Origin: Gemmatimonadota bacterium
GTDB lineage: Bacteria > ARS69
Reading direction: 5' to 3'
DNA: 7,067 bases
Assembly: GCA_021604925.1 (NCBI GenBank)
Contig: BQJX01000138.1
Location: 1 to 7,067, forward strand
In this document: piece after piece, positions 1-6,142 of the stretch
How the letters are laid out: each line of letters begins with the position of its first letter
How positions within the stretch are numbered: the first letter of the stretch is position 1
The notes under the pieces: model-generated
What the model was told of the DNA's origin: nothing
The model's input: the letters and a program-made list of their open reading frames with translations, nothing else
Databases searched by the model: none
Made by a program: the position numbers and the translations under genes

Positions 1-882
1 CGGATCCACGGGATGATCTCCCTCGGAGCCCGACGGATGCGGGATGGCCACCACGCTGCCGGCCGGCAGCCGGTCGCGCAGCTTCTGCGGCGTGTCCACG
101 CCCGCGGCCACAGTGGGCAACGCACTCGGCATCTCGGAGAAGTACACAAGCCGATTGCCGTACGTCGACGACGTCCACTCGAACGCGGGCACCGCCACGA
201 ACCGCCCTTCCTCTTCGAACTCCTCGGCGGCCACCTGCAGGATCTCCCGGAAGGTCTCGTCGTCCAGGGTGCGCTCTTCCCACGCGTCGTTGTCCGTGAG
301 CGCCACGAAGTCGAGCAGCGCCACCGACTTTGCGTACCAGAAGTACACACCCGGCGCGCGACCGCCGGAGCTCAGATCGCTGTGCCCGTTCAGGTCGCCC
401 CAGTAGATGTGGTACTCGGGATCGGTCGCCACGTTGACCGAATTGGCCAGCGCCTGCACGGTGTCGCCGGGCACCACGGCGCGCAGGAACTGCACGCCCG
501 GAGTCGGAAACCGGATCCCCTCCGCTTCGAAGAAGCCCTCCTGCGCGGGCTCGAACGTCATGTTCTCGGGCAGCTCCACGGGACCGCGAACATCCACGCG
601 AAACGCGCCCTCGAAGTCGTAGTCGGGAAGTCCGGCCTGCGTGATCACGCGCAACCGCAGCGACGCCTCGTCGCCGGCCTTCACCACGGACGGCACCACC
701 ACGTTCAGATAGGTACCGGCCTCGGCGGCCGCCTGCGCATCGGCGGCCCCGGCGGCGCCGGCCGCCGCGCCGTGCCCGGTCTCGGCGGGGACATCCGACT
801 CGCCGCCGTTCCCGCCGCAACCCGCCAGGAGACCCAGCGCCAGCAGCGGAAGGAAGGGTCGTCGCTCACGAAGCCATCGCAT
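1..882 (-). CDS. PHP/DUF3604-like lipoprotein (3' end beyond window)
   Basis: This is a predicted exported lipoprotein with a PHP-type metal-dependent hydrolase-like domain; its substrate is unknown. 294 codons are visible from an ATG preceded by GGAAGGA, and no stop is reached before the window edge. An Arg-rich start and a hydrophobic stretch end in a lipobox LAGC, giving Cys22 as the lipidation site. Residues about 38-55 form an Ala/Gly linker, and about 58-150 look beta-rich and Ig-like. From about 158 comes a DUF3604/CehA-like block: IYWGDLNGHSDLSSGG, then a YAKSVALLDFVALTDNDAW segment, then VPAFEW at 231-236 and AIPHPSG at 279-285. In typical PHP enzymes the first two blocks read GDLHxHS and TDHD; here both first histidines are Asn (Asn165, Asn198), while His167, Asp197, Asp199 and His282 are kept. 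It lies 32 bases after the phosphodiesterase gene, probably in the same operon. Family placement is fairly secure; catalytic competence is not. Confidence 0.8.
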   Translation of the reverse strand, partial: MRWLRERRPFLPLLALGLLAGCGGNGGESDVPAETGHGAAAGAAGAADAQAAAEAGTYLNVVVPSVVKAGDEASLRLRVITQAGLPDYDFEGAFRVDVRGPVELPENMTFEPAQEGFFEAEGIRFPTPGVQFLRAVVPGDTVQALANSVNVATDPEYHIYWGDLNGHSDLSSGGRAPGVYFWYAKSVALLDFVALTDNDAWEERTLDDETFREILQVAAEEFEEEGRFVAVPAFEWTSSTYGNRLVYFSEMPSALPTVAAGVDTPQKLRDRLPAGSVVAIPHPSGSEGDHPVDP

Positions 883-914
883 GTGTATCCTTCCGGCCCG
901 GTGGCCGCGATTCG

Positions 915-2276
915 TCAGTCCAGGTAGCCGAGCGCGCCCAGCCGCTCCAGGATCTCGTCGTCCACGGGCGAGGTCACCGCGGCTCCCTCGCGCAGCGGCG
1001 CCACTTCCGTCTCCCACGAAGGAATCGTGGTGAGCGCGTGCGCCGCCAGATACTCCTCGGTAAAGAGGTCCAGCGCGGCTTCCCCGTCGAAATCTTCTCC
1101 GATGGGAAGTCCAAGAGCATAGAGGACCGTGGGGGCAACGTCGACTACCGACCCCGGATCCAGCAACCGGCCGCTCCGGATCCCCGGACCCTCCGCCAGG
1201 AGCAACCCCTGGGGGCGGTGCCAGCCGGAGCTCGTGGACCGGGTTGACGCCCGATTCTCGCGGAATCCGTGATCCGAGAGAATCAGCGTCCGAACCGGGG
1301 CCTCTTCGCGCGCCAGCACCCGGGCCAGCACTCCATCCACGGATCGGTAGGCGCTCTCCACGGATTGACCATAACCCTCGATTTCGTCGTCACCGAGCGG
1401 CCCGTCGGTCCAGGTGTCGGGCTCCATGTACTTCCAGAATCGATGCGAGATGACGTCCACCGAGGCAAAGTACACCAGCTCCAGCTCCGGGCGCTCGCCG
1501 CCGGGCGGGTGCTCCGCCAGGTAGTGGTACGCGGCCTCGTAGGTGGCATCGGCGGCCCAGGACCACCGCATGCCGTCGATGGAGCCGGCCAGGTCCTCGG
1601 ACGGATCGGCGCCCAGCGGCACTCCCGTGAAGCGGTCCGCCAGCTCGCGGTCCGTGACGGAAGCGGGGGCCACCTTCAGGCGCTCCAGTTCGGGCTGCAG
1701 ATCCGGGGGCCACACCTGATCCGGGACGCCCTCTACCAGCGTCCCCTTGATGGGCCGGCTGGCCTGCCCCTGCCCCCAGCGAAAGATGAACGGCGTGTAG
1801 GACGAGACCACGTAGCCGTGCACCGCTTCGGCCGGCCAGGTCACCAGCCATCCCAGCACGCCCACCCGCCGGTCGCGCGACGTGAGCATGTTCCAGAGCG
1901 AAGCCACCTGGCGACGGTTGGACGTGACCGGCTGCTGCCCCCCCGATTCGTTCGCGGTGACGAAATGGTAGATGCCGTGCGCTTCTGGCAGGCGCCCGGT
2001 GGCCGCGGTGGTCCAGATGGTGGGCGAGAGCCGCTCGCGGCCGTCCGCGCCGGGCGGCAGCGAAATCAGCGTGCGCGACGTTCCGGTGCGAGCGAGCCGC
2101 GAGAGCGCCGGAAGTTTCCCCTGACGCATGAGCGGAATCGCGCGATCCCAATCGGCGCCATCGATGCCGAAGACGAGGACGCGATCGGGCGACGAGGAAT
2201 CGTCCGGGGCAGAGGTACAGGCCGGCAGGAGCAGCAGGGCGGAAGCAGCGAGCAGTGCGCCCGCCCTCCGGATCAC
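915..2276 (-). CDS. Alkaline phosphatase superfamily phosphodiesterase-like lipoprotein
   Basis: This 453-residue predicted envelope lipoprotein is a metal-dependent phosphodiesterase or nucleotide pyrophosphatase of the alkaline phosphatase superfamily; the substrate cannot be read from sequence. The signal peptide ends in LLPAC, giving lipidated Cys20. The metal site appears complete: Asp39 in GIDGADW, the nucleophile region SPTIWTTAATG (Ser84 or Thr86 as nucleophile; I cannot decide which), Asp274 and His278 in DVISHRFW, Asp335-His336 in SDHGF, and His353 in GWHRPQG. The C-terminus ERLGALGYLD resembles tails often seen in related sulfatase/phosphodiesterase proteins. The start is GTG, and its last two bases form part of the glyS stop (GTGA), with a modest GAAGAGAAGG upstream. 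This start is preferred because it opens the signal peptide directly. It is probably co-expressed with the second lipoprotein downstream. A sulfatase or phosphoglycerol-transferase-like activity is a less likely alternative. Confidence 0.88.
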   Translation of the reverse strand: MIRRAGALLAASALLLLPACTSAPDDSSSPDRVLVFGIDGADWDRAIPLMRQGKLPALSRLARTGTSRTLISLPPGADGRERLSPTIWTTAATGRLPEAHGIYHFVTANESGGQQPVTSNRRQVASLWNMLTSRDRRVGVLGWLVTWPAEAVHGYVVSSYTPFIFRWGQGQASRPIKGTLVEGVPDQVWPPDLQPELERLKVAPASVTDRELADRFTGVPLGADPSEDLAGSIDGMRWSWAADATYEAAYHYLAEHPPGGERPELELVYFASVDVISHRFWKYMEPDTWTDGPLGDDEIEGYGQSVESAYRSVDGVLARVLAREEAPVRTLILSDHGFRENRASTRSTSSGWHRPQGLLLAEGPGIRSGRLLDPGSVVDVAPTVLYALGLPIGEDFDGEAALDLFTEEYLAAHALTTIPSWETEVAPLREGAAVTSPVDDEILERLGALGYLD

Positions 2277-4369
2277 GCCTTCTCTTCGAGCGCGGCGATC
2301 CGGGACAGGTCCGCGATTCCCTGCACGCGATCCACGATGCGCCCGAGCAGGCGCAGCCGATTCGCGCGGACGGCCTCGTCATCGGCCATGACCAGCACGC
2401 TATCGAAGAACGCGTCGATGGGCTTCCGCAGCTGGGCCAGGCCGGCCAGCGCGTCCGCGTAGCGGTGCTCCTTCTCGGCGGCGGCCACTTCCAGATCCAC
2501 GGCCGCGAACGCATCGAAGAGCTGCGTCTCCGCGTCTTCGCGGAGCAGCTCGCGCGAAGGCTCGCCCGACGCGGCGCCCTTCTTCAGGATGTTCTTGGCG
2601 CGCTTGAAGCCCGCGGCCAGCGCATCGAAGTCGTCTCCCTGCGCATCGCGCAACGCGGTGAGGGCTTCGCAGCGGGCGCGGGCATCCACCGGGTGCGCCC
2701 CGGCCGCCACCACCACCGCGGCCGCCACGTCCGCGGCGAACCCCTCTTCCGCGAGATGGCCGGACAGGCGATCGCGGGCGAACGCGGCCGCCTCGTCCAG
2801 CACGGTCTTGCGATCCTGGAGCCGGTCGCCGTAGCCATCGGCCGCCTTGGCCAGCAGATGCTCGATGGACATGCCCAAGCGGCGATCCTGCAGGATCCGA
2901 ATGGCACCCAGCACGCCGCGACGCAACGCGAACGGGTCCTTGGAGCCGGTGGGCTTCATGCCCGCCGCCCACACGCCCACCAGCGTATCGATGCGATCCG
3001 CGATCGCCAGGCACGCCCCCACGGTGCTGCCGGGCAGCGAGTCCCCGGCAAAGCGCGGCAGGTACTGTTCCTCCAGCGCCAGGGCAACGCTGTCCCGCTC
3101 GCCGTTGCGACCCGCGTACTCGCGACCGATCACCCCCTGCAGCGACGTGAACTCCTTGCCGTCCTTGATCATCTCGGTCACGAGATCCGCCTTGGAAAGA
3201 CGACTCGCCCGTTCGATGTCCGCGTGCGTCTGCTCGTCCGCGCCCGCGCCCACTTCGCGGGCCAGCGCCGCGATCCGCTCGGACTTGTCCAGCAACGACC
3301 CGAACCCTTCCAGCCACACCACCTTGCCCAGCGACGGCACCTTTTGTTCCAGCGTGGTCTTCAGGTCCTCGTTCCAGTAGAAGCGCGCGTCATCCAGGCG
3401 GGCGCGCAGTACGCGCTGGTTGCCGTTCATCACCTGGTCCACGGCTTCCGGGGCGGAGTTGGCCACGCACAGGAAGCGCGGCAGCAGCGCGCCGGCCGCA
3501 TCGCGAATGGCGAAGTAGCGCTGGTGATCGCGCATGGCGATCGTGATGACGGGATCGGGCAGCTCCAGGAACTCCTCATCGAACGAACCCACGAAGGCGG
3601 ACGGCGTCTCCACCAGGTACGCGACCTCGCGCACGAGCGCTTCGTCGGGAACGACCTCGCCGCCCGCTTCGGCCGACGCCGCCTTCAGCATTCCGGAGAT
3701 CCGCTCCGCGCGTTCGGAAGCGCGCAGCACCACGCGCCCCTTCTGGAGCGCCGCCTCGTAGTCCGCCAGCGACGAGACCTCGAACGGCCCCTTGGCCAGG
3801 ATGCGATGTCCGAAGGTCGCGCGGCCGGTGGCCACTCCCTCGATCTCGAACGGGATCACGGTGTCGCCCAGCAACGCCACCATCCAGCGGATGGGACGGG
3901 CAAAACGGAAACGCTGCGGTCCCCACTTCATCGTCTTGGGAAACGTGATCGCCGCGGTCAGTCGCGGCAGCGCTTCGGCGAGCAGGTCGGCGGTCTCCTG
4001 GCCGAGCACCGTGACCGTGGCTCCCACGTAGGGACCCTTGTCCGTGTCGACCTGACGCAGATCGTCCACGGTCAGGCCGCGACCGCGCGCGAATCCCTGC
4101 GCGGCCTTGGTGGGCTGACCCTCTGCGTCGAACGCGGCCTTCCAGGGAGGGCCGGTCACCTCTTCCGTGCGATCCTCCTGGCGAAGCGGCAACCCGCGCA
4201 CGATCAGCACCAGCCGACGCGGCGTGGCGTGCGTCTCCACTCCGGCGTGCGTGAGGTTGTTCTCCGCCAGGAACGCCTCCGCGCCGCGGGCGAGCTGCCG
4301 CGCCGCGGGCGGCAGGTAGCCGGCCGGGATCTCCTCGGTGCCGATCTCGTACAGCAGGTCCGCGGTCAC
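2273..4369 (-). CDS. glyS: Glycine--tRNA ligase beta subunit
   Basis: This is the beta chain of the alpha2beta2 cytosolic enzyme that charges tRNA-Gly with glycine; it supplies most of the tRNA-binding surface. At 698 residues it matches the usual length of about 690. Family landmarks appear in order: the N-terminal LLYEIGTEEIPAGYLP (5-20), TFPKTMKWG (142-150) with RFARPIRWM (155-163), PDPVITIAMRDHQRYF (271-286), the RLSKADLVTEM segment of the HD-like region (390-400), KPTGSKDPFALRR (472-484), and a DALR-type anticodon-binding end with FKRAKNILKK (588-597) and FFDSVLVMADDEAVRANRL (654-672). The open frame continues upstream, but the GTG at 4369 is chosen because it opens the conserved N-terminus and has AAGGAG eight bases before it. 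It overlaps the acetyltransferase stop as GTGA, and its own stop overlaps the next gene the same way. No frameshift or missing block was seen. Confidence 0.97.
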   Translation of the reverse strand: MTADLLYEIGTEEIPAGYLPPAARQLARGAEAFLAENNLTHAGVETHATPRRLVLIVRGLPLRQEDRTEEVTGPPWKAAFDAEGQPTKAAQGFARGRGLTVDDLRQVDTDKGPYVGATVTVLGQETADLLAEALPRLTAAITFPKTMKWGPQRFRFARPIRWMVALLGDTVIPFEIEGVATGRATFGHRILAKGPFEVSSLADYEAALQKGRVVLRASERAERISGMLKAASAEAGGEVVPDEALVREVAYLVETPSAFVGSFDEEFLELPDPVITIAMRDHQRYFAIRDAAGALLPRFLCVANSAPEAVDQVMNGNQRVLRARLDDARFYWNEDLKTTLEQKVPSLGKVVWLEGFGSLLDKSERIAALAREVGAGADEQTHADIERASRLSKADLVTEMIKDGKEFTSLQGVIGREYAGRNGERDSVALALEEQYLPRFAGDSLPGSTVGACLAIADRIDTLVGVWAAGMKPTGSKDPFALRRGVLGAIRILQDRRLGMSIEHLLAKAADGYGDRLQDRKTVLDEAAAFARDRLSGHLAEEGFAADVAAAVVVAAGAHPVDARARCEALTALRDAQGDDFDALAAGFKRAKNILKKGAASGEPSRELLREDAETQLFDAFAAVDLEVAAAEKEHRYADALAGLAQLRKPIDAFFDSVLVMADDEAVRANRLRLLGRIVDRVQGIADLSRIAALEEKA

Positions 4370-4629
4370 CGGGCACTCTCCTTGTCCAGGTACTTCTTCA
4401 CGTACCAGCACGACGGAATCACTTCCAACCCCTCGGCGCGCGCCCAGGCCAGTGCCTCGCCCACGACCACCGCGGCGAGGCCGCGACCGCGGAGCGCATC
4501 GGGAGTGAACGTGGAGCGGAAGTCCACGCGATCGTCGTCCAGGCGGGCGTATTGCACGTACGCCTCTTCCCCGTCGACCGTCACGAAGAACCGCTGCCGC
4601 TTGGCATCGTGCTGCACGTTGCCGGTCAT
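4366..4629 (-). CDS. Small NATD1/YjdJ-like GNAT acetyltransferase
   Basis: This 87-residue protein matches the compact GNAT-like family that includes E. coli YjdJ and animal NATD1 (Pfam Acetyltransf_CG type). These proteins keep the acetyl-CoA-binding half of the GNAT fold, and their substrates are largely unknown. Visible landmarks are the beta strands RFFVTVDGEEAYVQYARL (13-30), the acetyl-CoA loop RGRGLA (47-52, fitting R-x-x-G-x-A), the helix VGEALAWARAEGL, and the family signature VIPSCWYVKKYL (70-81) with Cys74. The HT pair often seen before the loop in relatives is replaced by STFT (39-42). The ATG overlaps the glyQ stop as ATGA, with GGGAGAAGG just upstream, and the stop overlaps the glyS start as GTGA. 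An open frame extends further upstream but only through low-complexity antisense-like sequence within glyQ. Its position between the two GlyRS subunit genes suggests matched expression; an actual role in translation is conjecture. Confidence 0.88.
   Translation of the reverse strand: MTGNVQHDAKRQRFFVTVDGEEAYVQYARLDDDRVDFRSTFTPDALRGRGLAAVVVGEALAWARAEGLEVIPSCWYVKKYLDKESAR
4378..4383 (-). promoter_or_regulatory. Ribosome binding site fixing the glyS GTG start
   Basis: AAGGAG on the minus strand lies eight bases before the GTG at 4369-4367, inside the last codons of the acetyltransferase gene. It supports this GTG as the glyS start over in-frame upstream codons, and it allows glyS to be translated independently as well as by coupling through the GTGA overlap. 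Confidence 0.75.
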
Positions 4630-5528
4630 GACGCCTTCTCCCTGACCGGCGCCGGCGCGGCCGCCTCTTCCACCGCGGCCGCCTCTTCCGCCCGCTTGAG
4701 CGCCAGCTTGGCGCAACGCACCGCCAGCACCCGCACCCGACCGATGTAGGAGGCACGCTCCGTCACGCTGATGGCGCCGCGCGAGTCCAGCACGTTGAAG
4801 TAGTGCGAGCACTTGAGCACGCAGTCGTACGCGGGATAGAGGCAGTCCTCATCCAGCAGGCGACGCGCTTCCGCCTCGAAGTCCGTGAAGAGGCGAAAGT
4901 GCAGGTCCACATTCGCCTTCTCGAAGTTGTACGCGGAGAAGTCCCGCTCGAACTCGTGCTTCACGTCGGCCAGCGTGAACGTTTCGTTCCAGCGCACGTC
5001 CTTGATGTGGTCCACGCCCTGCACGTACATGGCGATCCGCTCCAACCCGTAGGTGAGCTCCACCGAGATCGGCTCCAGTTCGATGCCTCCCACCTGCTGG
5101 AAGTACGTGAACTGCGTGATCTCCATGCCGTCCAGCCACACTTCCCAACCGAGCCCGGCCGCACCCAGCGTGGGCGACTCCCAGTCGTCCTCCACAAAGC
5201 GGACGTCGTGCTTCTCCAGGGGAATTCCCAGATCGCGCAGGCTGTCCAGGTAGACATCGAGCACGTCGTCCGGCGACGGCTTGAGGATCACCTGGTACTG
5301 GTGAAACTCCTGCACGCGATTCGGGTTCTCGCCGTAGCGGCCGTCCTTGGGACGCCGTGAGGGCTCCACGTAGGCCACGCGCCACGGCTTGGGGCCCAGC
5401 GACCGCAGGAACGTATTGGGATTGAACGTGCCCGCGCCCACCTCGGTGTTGATGGGCTGGGCCAGCACGCAGCCCTGGCGCTCCCAGAATCGCTCAAGGC
5501 GAAGGATGATCTCCTGGAGGGTCAGCAT
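4626..5528 (-). CDS. glyQ: Glycine--tRNA ligase alpha subunit
   Basis: This is the catalytic alpha chain of alpha2beta2 glycyl-tRNA synthetase, which forms glycyl-adenylate in the cytosol. The 300-residue length agrees with E. coli GlyQ (303). Conserved blocks include LERFWERQGCVLAQP (11-25), EVGAGTFNPNTFLRSLGP (29-46), the class II motif 2 region PSRRPKDGRYGENPNR (56-71), FVEDDWESPTLGAAGLGWEVW (111-131), TQFTYFQQVGG (138-148), the motif 3 segment TYGLERIAMYVQGV (159-172) and AISVTER (252-258). The ATG at 5528 is chosen because GGAGAA lies seven bases before it and the family N-terminus begins there; a frame extension of nine residues upstream has no such support. The C-terminal tail is Ala/Glu-rich and contains an imperfect 18-base tandem duplication. 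It is the first gene of an apparent five-gene unit. Confidence 0.97.
   Translation of the reverse strand: MLTLQEIILRLERFWERQGCVLAQPINTEVGAGTFNPNTFLRSLGPKPWRVAYVEPSRRPKDGRYGENPNRVQEFHQYQVILKPSPDDVLDVYLDSLRDLGIPLEKHDVRFVEDDWESPTLGAAGLGWEVWLDGMEITQFTYFQQVGGIELEPISVELTYGLERIAMYVQGVDHIKDVRWNETFTLADVKHEFERDFSAYNFEKANVDLHFRLFTDFEAEARRLLDEDCLYPAYDCVLKCSHYFNVLDSRGAISVTERASYIGRVRVLAVRCAKLALKRAEEAAAVEEAAAPAPVREKAS
4657..4692 (-). repeat. Two-copy 18-base tandem repeat in glyQ tail
   Basis: Two adjacent 18-base units differ at a single base (plus-strand GCGGCCGCCTCTTCCACC followed by the same with G for A near its end). In glyQ they encode AEEAAA then VEEAAA at about residues 280-291, beyond the conserved family core. 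The duplication keeps the frame, so copy number could vary without breaking the protein. Confidence 0.85.
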
Positions 5529-5604
5529 CGGGGAGTTCTCCGCGGGAGCCCGCAAACGAGGCGGCCGGGTGCCGGCAAAACGTTTCGCGTGGATCGAGTG
5601 AAGG

Positions 5605-5610
5605 AGTATA
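5605..5610 (-). promoter_or_regulatory. Possible -10 element upstream of glyQ
   Basis: TATACT on the minus strand matches the sigma-70 -10 consensus at five of six bases and lies about 75 bases before the glyQ start, in the only AT-leaning stretch of this gap. No good -35 hexamer sits at 16-18 bases upstream, where the sequence is part of a GC hairpin. It is therefore only a weak candidate for the glyQ operon promoter. Confidence 0.28.
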
Positions 5611-5621
5611 CGGGATCCGAG

Positions 5622-5652
5622 GGCCCCGGGCGACGATCCCGGCCCGGGGGCC
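5622..5652 (-). terminator. GC-rich stem-loop at the end of the STAS gene
   Basis: On the minus strand GGCCCCCGGGC (5652-5642) pairs with GCCCGGGGCC (5631-5622) with one bulged C and a 10-base loop. The stem begins at the last base of the STAS stop codon. No U-tract follows, so it is not a canonical intrinsic terminator. It may act as a pause, a 3' end-stabilising structure or a factor-assisted terminator separating the STAS gene from glyQ. Confidence 0.45.
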
Positions 5653-5993
5653 TAACCCTGGATGGCGGCCAGGGCTTCCTCGCGCGTGTCATGGACCTGG
5701 AAGAGCGAGTTCATCTTGGTGATCTGGAGCAGCGTGAGCACGCGCTCGTTCAGGCCGCACAGCCGCACGGTGCCGCCGGCATCCGCGAAGTTGGTCCGCC
5801 CCTTCACCAGGATCCCGAGGCCGGTACTGGCGATCCACTTCACCTTCTTCATGTCGATCACGACCTCCTTCTTCTTGGCCGCGATCTGCTCGTCCAGAAG
5901 CTCCACGAGCTTCACGTTTTCGGGGCCTCCGTACATCTCCCCGGAGACTTCGAGCACCGGGACTCCACCGATTTCCTGCACCTTGATCTTCAT
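5652..5993 (-). CDS. STAS-domain anti-sigma factor antagonist-like protein
   Basis: This 113-residue protein is essentially one STAS domain of the SpoIIAA/RsbV type. In that family, the unphosphorylated form binds an anti-sigma factor or partner-switching kinase, and phosphorylation of a conserved Ser breaks the complex. The visible core is VPVLEVSGEMYG (11-22), then VVIDMKKVKWIASTGLGIL (44-62) with the phosphorylatable Ser56 (Thr57 next to it), then GGTVRLCGLNERVLTLLQIT (73-92), the usual strand-helix ending. GGGAG lies six bases before the ATG. A lysine-rich patch (40-53) is noticeable. No anti-sigma kinase, phosphatase or sigma gene is visible in the window, so the partner must be encoded elsewhere. 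It is probably its own transcript, with a candidate promoter upstream and a GC hairpin at its end. Which pathway it serves (sigma control or another STAS-based switch) cannot be told. Confidence 0.92.
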   Translation of the reverse strand: MKIKVQEIGGVPVLEVSGEMYGGPENVKLVELLDEQIAAKKKEVVIDMKKVKWIASTGLGILVKGRTNFADAGGTVRLCGLNERVLTLLQITKMNSLFQVHDTREEALAAIQG

Positions 5994-6052
5994 GGCTGTC
6001 TCCCGGACGGATGGGGTCGGCGATCCCGCGGGGTTCGCGGCGCCGGCCAGCG

Positions 6053-6082
6053 ATCGTAAGCCCTAGCGGGTCGATCCGGCAA
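6053..6082 (-). promoter_or_regulatory. Candidate sigma-70-like promoter for the STAS gene
   Basis: On the minus strand TTGCCG (6082-6077) and TACGAT (6058-6053) are separated by 18 bases. Each matches the -35 and -10 consensus at four of six positions. This would put the start of transcription about 50 bases before the STAS ATG, in the 149-base gap after the TPR gene. It is a plausible but unproven match. Confidence 0.35.
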
Positions 6083-6142
6083 GTCTGACGGGGCCCACTC
6101 CATCGGCACGCCCGGGTCACGGAAGCGCGGAGGTGGCCGCAA

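Noticed and set aside
13..927. Plus-strand open frame of 304 codons
   Set aside because: It is antisense to the PHP-like lipoprotein, is Arg/His-rich, lacks a ribosome site or family motifs, and is explained as a shadow.
4366..4629. GNAT as toxin of a toxin-antitoxin pair
   Set aside because: Toxin GNATs are about 160 residues and pair with a small DNA-binding antitoxin. This one is 87 residues of the YjdJ/NATD1 class and its neighbours are glyQ and glyS.
2255..4645. Very long plus-strand open frame (796 codons)
   Set aside because: It is antisense to glyS and the GNAT gene, is rich in Arg/His/Gln/Gly as expected of a GC-rich shadow frame, and shows no recognisable domain, whereas the minus strand encodes clear GlyS.
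4366..4812. Longer version of the GNAT gene starting near 4812
   Set aside because: The extra N-terminal residues are Gly/Ala/Arg low complexity from reading glyQ in another frame. The ATG at 4629 has a good ribosome site and matches the family's short length.
5529..5651. Possible T-box or glycine riboswitch leader ahead of glyQ
   Set aside because: The gap is only 123 bases, has no T-box consensus loop, and shows no tandem glycine aptamer. Nothing beyond a hairpin and a weak -10 is supported.
6083..6142. Intrinsic terminator after the TPR gene
   Set aside because: Only a four-pair GCGG/CCGC stem with no U-tract is visible just after the stop, too weak to call.
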